NCBI GenBank assembly: GCA_030549495.1 | Contig: JAUIRK010000916.1 | Span: 99,501 to 163,500 of the forward strand | Source: Nectonema munidae | Lineage: Eukaryota; Nematomorpha; Nectonematoida; Nectonematidae | Reading direction: 5' to 3' | Length of the DNA: 64,000 nt | Notes under the pieces: generated by a model | Database searches by the model: none | Seen by the model: only the letters and a program-made list of their open reading frames with translations | Told to the model about the DNA's origin: nothing | Program-made: the position numbers and the translations under genes | Part shown: positions 57,906-64,000 of the stretch, one piece after another | Numbering within the stretch: the first letter of the stretch is position 1 | Layout of the letters: the number at the start of each line of letters is the position of its first letter

Positions 57906-59789
57906 TGAGAGTATATGAATTGAGTACGAAAAACAATGATAAAATTTTCAGGGTGTGCAAGCAAAGAAAAAATGAGAGAAAAGACTTAGGTAATCCCATA
58001 TGAGTCAGAAAAGAGAATGGAGCAGTTGCGAAAAATGAAGAAGTTATTGAAAGGTGGAAAAACTATTTTGGAAAGATGTTAAATGTAGAAAGAGAATGGA
58101 AGATACCAGAAAAAGCTGAAGCTGTTGAAGGACCTATAGGGAAAATTACAATAGAAGAAATTAGGGAAGCGATGAAGAAAATGAAAGTTGGTAAGGTCCA
58201 GATGATATTTGTTCAGAAATGTTGAAAGCATAGGTGAAAGTGTACTTATGAATGTGTGTTTTGATTTAATGAAAACGGGAAAACTGCCTAATAACTGGTA
58301 TAAAAGTGAGCTGATTCCAATCTTCAAAGGAAAGGGAGATGTGATGAATTGTGATTCGTTCAGAGCAATTAAGCTACTTGATCACGGTTTCAAACTAGTA
58401 GAAAGGATCCTGGAATGAAGAGTGAGAAAGAAAGTAAATCTCGACCGAATGCAGTTTGGATTTAGACAGGGAATAGGGAAAAGCCACCCTATTTTCATTT
58501 GTAGGCAACTGCAGGAAAAGTACATAGAAAAAGGCAGACCTTTGTGGTTTGCTCTCGTAGATCTGGAAAAAGCATATGATACGGTTCCGAGAGAAATTGT
58601 CAGATGGTCTCTGAGACGGGCAGGCGTTGAAGAAGGTCTGGTGATGAATATGTATGAGGGAACGAAAACGAGAGTGAATACAAAGTACGGAGTAAGTGAT
58701 TGGTTTGAGATAAAGATTGGTCTACATCAAGGTTCAGTCTTGAGCCCTCTGTTGTTTACAATTGTATTGAATTAAACGGTAAAAGATATGAAAGTCGACT
58801 TAACATGAGATCCTGTAAGCGAATGACCTAGTTTTGATGGCGGAATCAAAGGAAGAGTTAGAGGATAGACTTAAAAATTGGAAGGTAGTTTTGGAAAGCA
58901 TTGGTTTGAAAGTCAACAAGAAAAAAACGAAAATTATGAAGACATGTCGAGAAAACTTGTTTAAAGAAGGTTTAAGAGGGAAATGGTCGGGTGGTGTATG
59001 TGGAAAATGTGATAGATCGAATTCTATAGAATGTACAACTTGTGATAAGTGGATACACAGAAGATGTAGCGGTATTGCTAAAAATATAAAGTTGGAGCGG
59101 GCTTTTAAAAATGGATTCAAATGTAAAACAAAATCAGTTGAAATGGAAAGATATGAGAAACAAGGTGAGTATGAAGTTGTAAATTCTTTCAATTATTTAT
59201 GAGACACCTTAGAGGAGGGTGGATCATATGAGATTGCTGTAAGCAGAAGAATCAAATGTGTATGGATGAAGTTCAGAGAATTAGAGGGAGTTCTGAAAGC
59301 AAAGGATATACCAGAGTATTGCAAAGTGAGGATTTATGAAAGCTGTGTCAGGCCTGTGATGTTGTATGGGAGCGAGACGTGGGCGTTACGAAAGATTGAT
59401 GAAAAAAGACTTGTGAGTGCAGAAAGAAAGATGCTGAGAATGATAGCGAAAATGAGGGATTTTGAAGAGGCTAGGAAAAGGCTGAATGTTAGAAGGTGAA
59501 TTAGCAAAGAACAGATTGAGATGGGCAGGACATGTAGAGAAAGAAGGTAATAAAGATGGAGATTGATGGAAGGAAGAAGCGCGGTAGGCCTTGTCTGAAA
59601 TGGAAGAATGCAATTGAAAAGGATATGAGTATGTACGAAATCGACATAAATGATATGAAGAATAGAGATAGATGGAAGAAAGCGATGGAAAATTTGAAGT
59701 TTGTATCCATAAGGAAGGTGCACCCTCCAAAGAGGGACAGCCCACCTTCTAAAACAAAATGAATGATGATGATGATGAGAGTATATGAA
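57906..59789 (+). mobile_element. RTE-like LINE with 14 bp target duplication
   Basis: tgagagtatatgaa occurs at 57906-57919 and 59776-59789, bounding a 5'-truncated LINE of about 1.86 kb. It ends in (tga)n at about 59764-59778, a tail typical of RTE relatives. Frames in order: IERWKNYFGKML, KITIEEIREAMKKMKVGK, KTGKLPNNWYKSELIPIF, FRAIKLLDHGFKLVERIL, MQFGFRQGIGKSHPIF, WFALVDLEKAYDTVPREIV, IGLHQGSVLSPLLF, then AESKEELEDRLKNW and VKVYESCVRPVMLYGSETWA-like text (seen as IYESCVRPVMLYGSETW). Between palm and thumb lies a Cys/His segment, CGKCDRSNSIECTTCDKW then IHRRCSGI. The YADD block is lost in a break near 58800. Five or so breaks in all. Confidence 0.88.
58979..59130 (+). other. Zinc-finger-like insert within the LINE reverse transcriptase
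   Basis: VCGKCDRSNSIECTTCDKWI, HRRCSGI and FKCK give the spacing C-x2-C-x8-C-x2-C-x4-H-x2-C, then a further Cys. This is the layout of a PHD- or ribbon-type zinc knuckle. It lies between the palm (AESKEELEDRLKNW) and the C-terminal IYESCVRPVMLYG block. I recall similar inserts in some RTE/Proto2-like LINEs of marine invertebrates. All ligands are kept although the LINE is broken. Confidence 0.6.
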
Positions 59790-60714
59790 ACTTCGTTAAG
59801 TGTTTCAAATAAATTTTACATCAACCATCTATGTACCCCCTTAAAATCGCCTTGTGAAACCCAGAAAAGCAAGGATTACGTCTGAAAAACTAAATTTTGA
59901 AGATTTCACAGCTCTTATTCGTTCGCTAAACAAGTTCAGAAAAAGATGCAAAATTAATCTCAATGTTGTTAGTGGAGAGAAAAGCGAGTTAATCTTGCAA
60001 GTGTTGCTGTTTGGAAATCCAGCCTCAACTATCGAAAGAATAATGCTCCAGCAGATATATTCAACATGAACCGGCCGGCGCGACTCTGACTTTATAGCTT
60101 TGTCTTTTAAAAATCCTAAATGTGAAATGACAGTAGCTGGAAATAATATTGGAGAATCTTGAAAGTCACTTCGCTTCAAAAATGAAGACTGAAACAGCTC
60201 TCCAAAAGAAATGGTTCGCTAACAACAAAGCTTTTTCAAGGCAAATATATTTTGACGAATCAAAATACTTGAATAAGTTTATTTTATTGTATTTTCCCAT
60301 TTGATAAATTTTTAAAATAACTACTTTAATTGAAAATTTTCCTACTTTTCAATTCAGAATGTGATATTTTATGAAAATTTTTTATTCATAAATGCTGGTA
60401 ATTACAATGATGGAGGGAATACCGAGTAATATTCTCGGCGATTTGGTAAACGGTGAAAGTTTTTCATAATCTTTGTGGCATGCGTATTATAACAATTTTT
60501 TCGGTAATTCTTTGTTTTTTATTTTAAAAAAAATCACTTAAGGATGGTTATGAAAATACGTTTATAAACTATCATGATTCTTCAATTTGAAACGAATTTT
60601 GTATTTTCTTCGTATTTTGATTTAGCCGAATCAAATTATATAACAATACATGCTTTACAACTTTCATCATAGTGCAGAGATGGAACAAGGAAGCACAGGC
60701 AAGGTTTAGTGTTC
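59790..60714. other. Unassigned; one 71-codon ORF
   Basis: 59854-60069 reads MKPRKARITSEKLNFEDF, RSLNKFRKRCKINLNVV on the + strand, and a longer open frame (59841-60179) lies on the minus strand. I do not recognise either. Composition suggests old coding DNA, since the G+C is higher than in neighbours. The site is the target of the LINE insertion (joined flank tgagagtatatgaaacttcg). From 60240 to 60714 I see nothing. Confidence 0.25.
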
Positions 60715-61150
60715 ACACCTTTTCGAATTGATCAATACAACAAAGAATTGAGTAGTTTTGATCGCACACACCAAAATATTGCAACTTATCGCATAGCTAT
60801 TACAACAAAAAAGTAGAAGTGGACTTTTCTTGTTTGGATACGTGATATGGTTGTACAGAATTCTTGTATCTTATACACAAAGAACAAGACATTAGATGGT
60901 CCCCAGTATGATTTATTAGCATTTCGACTTAATATTGTCATTGTTTACTTGAAAAGTAGGCCGTATCTCGTATTCAATCCGGAAGTCTGAAAGGAAGAAG
61001 AATGCCAGCTGAAGTTAGATTTGGTAGAAATTATCATTACCACAGTTCATTAGAAAAACAAAATAGTTGTGGTCTTTGCAAAAAGAAATGGTTTTCTTAA
61101 ATGTGGTACTGGTCTCCACAATCATTGTTTCGAAGAGCGGCATGGTATAC
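60715..61150 (+). pseudogene. piggyBac transposase C-terminus (PGBD2/4-like), relic
   Basis: IDQYNKELSSFDRTHQNIAT, YRIAITTKK, FLVWIRDMVVQNSCILY, YDLLAFRLNIVIVYL correspond to the piggyBac YNK.MGGVDR.D.NI..YRI...KKW...Q.NAW.LY...L.FRR.I...YL block. It then continues GRRMPAEVRFGRNYHYHSS, QNSCGLCKK and FLKCGTGLHNHCFEERHG in a second frame, the Cys-rich terminal finger with its CxxC and HxxC pairs. Two or three breaks. N-terminal parts are absent. It is distinct from the other piggyBac relics. Confidence 0.8.
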
Positions 61151-61369
61151 GGTAAAACAAAAAAGATGTTGTCATCATCTAACTTAGTCTGTATTAATTT
61201 TGCTTTTGTTTACTTTAAATAGCGTTTTTTTCTTTTATCTCCCCTACTTAATCGTAGCTACGGCGCCCTAAATGGGAACAGCAAGTTTTTAGTCAAAAAA
61301 TGACTTACAAAAATAAAAATGTAAAAGCGTGTTTTTTATTCCGTTTAGGTGGAAGTGAAGTTAAAAAAA

Positions 61370-61980
61370 GCAAAAATAGTCAACAAATTTAAAGTTTGGG
61401 GACTCCTGAGCTATAGTAATGTAAAGCTATTGTTTCTTCCAGCAAATTGCACTTCTATTATGCAACCTTTTAGATCAGAACACTATTAAAAGTCTCACAA
61501 CAAAACTTTACGAATTGTAATCTTTTTAATATGGAAAACTGCAATGAGTTTTAGATGTTTGTAAATGGATAAGTGTTATAATGAAAGACATAAAAAGTTT
61601 AACTCTTTCTAAATGCTTTAAAATGTGTGGAATTTCTGAAAATGAAGTCGATAGTACTCTTACTCATTTTCTTATTTCAGCGAGTATGCAAACAAAAGAA
61701 TCAGAAATTATTCAAAAAAATATTCGAGTTGATTAACCTGTTATCCACCATAGTCGACTTTACAAAAATGTGAATCGTCTGCGTTTTTACAAATCTGCTT
61801 TATAGTAGATATCATCTGATTATTCTGGTCGATAATGGGTTAAGATTTAGATGATGAAAGTTTACGGATAACTGGCAAAGAGAATTATTGGACAATCTAA
61901 CAAAGAATCGTAAGGAAGAGGAAATTGTGAAGGGAATGATCAACTCAAGAAATAAAGGATGTCAAAAAAGGTTTTTCTAA
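61370..61980 (+). pseudogene. pogo/Tigger transposase, C-terminal relic
   Basis: NVKLLFLPANCTSIMQPF, then GTIKSLTTKLYEL-like text after a break, IKSLTLSKCFKMCGISENE and, after the nested MITE, DLDDESLRI. These match the pogo/Tigger DDE region (LPaNcTs..QPlDqGIIksfK...Y) and the C-terminal NCFxKcGf block. The catalytic third residue region carries frame breaks. The nested TTAA MITE (61733-61843) sits in its C-terminal coding. Confidence 0.75.
61733..61843. mobile_element. 111 bp TTAA MITE inside pogo coding
   Basis: TTAA at 61733-61736 and 61840-61843. Ends ttaacctgttatccaccata and, inward from the right, ttaacccattatcgaccaga. The internal words cagatgatatcta-like and gcagacgatt (as complements) match the 347 bp copy at 43116-43462. 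Collapsing one TTAA restores a continuous R-V-D-L-D-D-E reading across the site. Confidence 0.88.
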
Positions 61981-61984
61981 AGCC

Positions 61985-62795
61985 TTCTGGGGAAATTTTT
62001 TTAAAATGGGGGTTTTTTTTTTGGGTTTTTTGGGGTAGGGGTTGTTTGTGGGTTTGGGGATGGGGGGGGGGATAAAAAGGAGAAAAAGGTCTTCATTATG
62101 CTAAACAATCAGCACCATTCTGTGGAAATAAGAATTATGTTTTGAAAATACCAGCTTAGAAGCTAGGTTCAAGTAACGCAAAGAAACTTCAATAACTTCT
62201 TATTTGAAAAAATTTTACGCAATTATCATTTCCTTTATATCTGAGCTCTTTGATTTTATATAGACTAAATAAAACTTATTTCTCAAATTCTATATTATTT
62301 GATTTGAAGGTAACTAATTTTCTATCTATCTTTTGTTCTTCCTTCATTACTGCCTATCCATAAAATAGAAGTTTTATAAATTTCTTCAATACATTTTTTG
62401 ATTACATTCATTATAAATATTAACTAATAAAATAAAATTCTTTTATATTCTTAAAGTAACTTTTTGGGAATGCTTTTTAAATATTAGGTGTCTGATGATC
62501 TTGTCAATCACCAAGGCAAATCTTAAACCTTTAAACAAAACTCCTAAAACACAAATGTTAAAAGTATAATTCGCTTCGTTATGCAGTAAAACAAGTGTTT
62601 CTTTCCCGGGATCTCGCTCTATTTTTTGACAATTTTAGTTCGCAAGAATATATTTGCTTGCAGGGATTCTTTAAGTTTTTATTTAATCGTTTAAAATTAA
62701 AATTTATTTTTATTTGATATTAATTGTTAAAAATACATTAATCTAAGAACGGATTTTTATTTTTTTCTCTATACTTCATTGAAGAAACTTTCATA
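61985..62795. other. G-rich run then AT-rich intergenic DNA
   Basis: 61988-62071 is made almost wholly of G and T runs, including gggggttttttttt, ggggtagggg and a G run of about ten at 62062-62071. It could form a G-quadruplex or be poor-quality sequence. Past 62100 the DNA is ordinary AT-rich intergenic sequence without a gene. Confidence 0.5.
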
Positions 62796-64000
62796 CACAG
62801 TCAAGCCATGTTTTTCCGTCAACATCCGTTCCTGAAAAAAAGGCCGATTTTCGAGGCTGACGGAAAATTGAAACAATATTTAGCACAATAGTGTTTTTAT
62901 TTTCTGTAATATTTAACTACTACTGTGTTAACAATGATTTAATTTATGAATTTATTGTTTAGACAAAAATAAGAGAAAACAAAAGTCTATTATTTAAGTT
63001 TTTGTACCGAAAAAGTGTTTCAAATTTGTCTACTTTGCCGTTTTTACAATGTTTTGTCTAAAGCTCGCATTGCAGTCCATAAATTATCTAGATGCTTTTT
63101 AGCCATATTAGGATTTTGTTCCATATACCCTAAGTCAGCAGCAAGATCTTTTCTTGCACCTGAGGAAGTCACTAAACTTTTCCTCGTCCATTTCTTCACT
63201 ACTATAACCAGAGTCATTTTTGAGATTTCTATTATTGGCATATCTTCATCGTTCAATGAAGGCGCTCACACTGCTGTGAACATTTAACAATTCATCAACT
63301 GGCATGCGGCTAGTAAAACGCCTTTGTAATGAATGAGCAAGTGAATTTAAATCATTTTGTAATTCCTGTATGATAGAGACGTCTTTTTCTGAATTTCTAA
63401 TCTCCGCTTGCGATGAAGAACATAAAATAGACGTATGACACCAGCAATCATAAATACTTGCTTGATTGGGGGTCGGAGATTGGAGTAGGGGGTATCAAAT
63501 AAAATTTAGGAGTTGAAGTGGGTTTTTATCAAAAAATATTTTTTAGGTTTATTTTTGTAAGCCAACGGAGTGTCCTTTCTTTAGTGGAAGTCGGAAGCGA
63601 AGATTTGGTGTTGAAATTATTAAGTTTTTAAGTACTTCGAATCGGAGTTGATCTCTGAAGATTGATCGAAGCTGTTTTAATCATGTCCAAAGCAGAGAGC
63701 ACTTTAACTTCTAAAGGCTACTCGTTTGCAACACAGCGGATGCAGTAACGTGTTTGTAATCTTCTATAATGGGCTTGGAAACGTTTAATGATCCTAGCAT
63801 CAATATGCTGAATGTGTGAAGTAGTGTTTGATGGAAGATACAATATCGTTACATTTGACAATTCTTGTGATTTATGAGTACTAACTTTGTCACACACCAC
63901 AATATTTTTTCATTTGTTGCATAGCAAGTAAGAAAGTGCAATGTATCAGCTAACAACTTGATCTTATATTCGCTTCTTATTTGCACAGCTGAAAAGTGAA
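62796..64000 (-). pseudogene. pogo/Tigger transposon, 3' part, minus strand, open at window edge
   Basis: One end is cagtcaagccatgtttttcc then gtcaacatccg at 62796, a pogo-type terminus. On the minus strand from 63930 down: VVCDKVSTHKSQELSNVTIL, LYLPSNTTSHIQHIDARIIK, RFQAHYRRLQTRY match the Tigger DNxSTH...LPpNtTs.iQPlDaGIIk.FK block (the family's QPLDA reads QHIDA). Past the insertion at 63465-63712 come DCWCHTSIL, EKDVSIIQELQNDLNSLAHS, MPVDELLNVHSSVSAF and EDMPIIEIS, the acidic C-terminal tail with its MxVDExLNV motif. Only a few breaks. The N-terminus lies beyond the window. Confidence 0.78.
63465..63712. mobile_element. MITE of the gagtcgg family inside the pogo element
   Basis: Starts gattgggggtcggagattgg and ends ggagttgatctctgaagatt. 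The internal words aaatttaggagttgaag, gttttaagta-like text and gtcggaag link it to 51804-52006 and 53221-53443. It separates two blocks of one pogo reading, so it is the younger insertion. Boundaries are within about 10 bp. Confidence 0.55.

Noticed and set aside
58800-59192. 130-codon minus-strand ORF
   Set aside because: Antisense to the LINE palm and zinc-knuckle region.
59334-59745. Long minus-strand ORFs (119-129 codons)
   Set aside because: They are antisense to the RTE-like LINE and are rich in Ser, Leu and Phe, as expected from antisense of Lys/Glu-rich coding.
59841-60179. Host exon or retroelement gag-like coding at 59.85-60.18 kb
   Set aside because: Open on both strands with no motif that I can name; kept only as an unassigned stretch.
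1-64000. LTR retrotransposon, retrovirus-like or Polinton content
   Set aside because: I found no paired long direct repeats with TG..CA ends, no aspartic protease or integrase blocks and no capsid-like genes. The reverse transcriptases seen are all of the non-LTR type.

Overview
The window is a transposon-dominated, AT-rich (roughly 70% A+T by eye) stretch of an animal nuclear genome. It holds three host genes with metazoan-type exons and GT-AG introns: NPRL2 (38424-39617, one uninterrupted ORF), MEA1 (40855-46055, four coding exons) and SNU13 (about 51036-54351, four recognised coding exons plus an inferred ATG-only exon). All three are on the + strand. Short introns (48-170 nt) sit beside introns swollen by transposons. 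I infer an arthropod, perhaps a copepod of the sea-louse type. No single base proves this, and a marker search would be needed.

Layout. 1-536: right end of a very large TTAA-flanked non-coding element. 1080-19135: a deep nest in which a piggyBac transposase coding sequence is split into halves lying 13.7 kb apart (2063-2872 and 16611-17095). Between the halves lie remains of a second TTAA element, hAT elements that may have moved as one 12.6 kb unit (3325-15891), a CR1/Jockey-like LINE, a ZBED-type hAT and other MITEs. 19140-24770: mostly old intergenic sequence with a pogo MITE and tRNA-like fragments. 24771-29790: a piggyBac tail, then a multi-exon, probably mobile or multicopy gene of unnamed type on the minus strand. 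29889-35585: a complete TTAA-bounded 5.7 kb non-coding element carrying two internal tandem arrays, one with alternating 147/151 bp units. 35695-37345: hAT relics.

38400-54360 is the gene-bearing part. NPRL2 and MEA1 are 1.2 kb apart. MEA1 intron 1 carries a hAT MITE and a three-level nest of TTAA and other MITEs, and its intron 2 carries a SINE. A relic I/R1-type LINE (47480-50228) lies between MEA1 and SNU13, and SNU13 introns carry several MITEs. 54736-64000 returns to mobile elements: a SINE, two piggyBac relics, an RTE-like LINE with a perfect 14 bp target duplication and an internal zinc-finger segment, and two pogo/Tigger relics.

Recurring themes are TTAA elements of several families, G/C homopolymer runs sitting at or near transposon ends, and insertions that can be ordered by nesting. 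No LTR retroelement, Polinton, CRISPR array or prokaryotic operon structure was seen. The host genes have unrelated functions (GATOR1/TORC1 signalling, a conserved small acidic protein, and U4 snRNP/box C/D snoRNP assembly).
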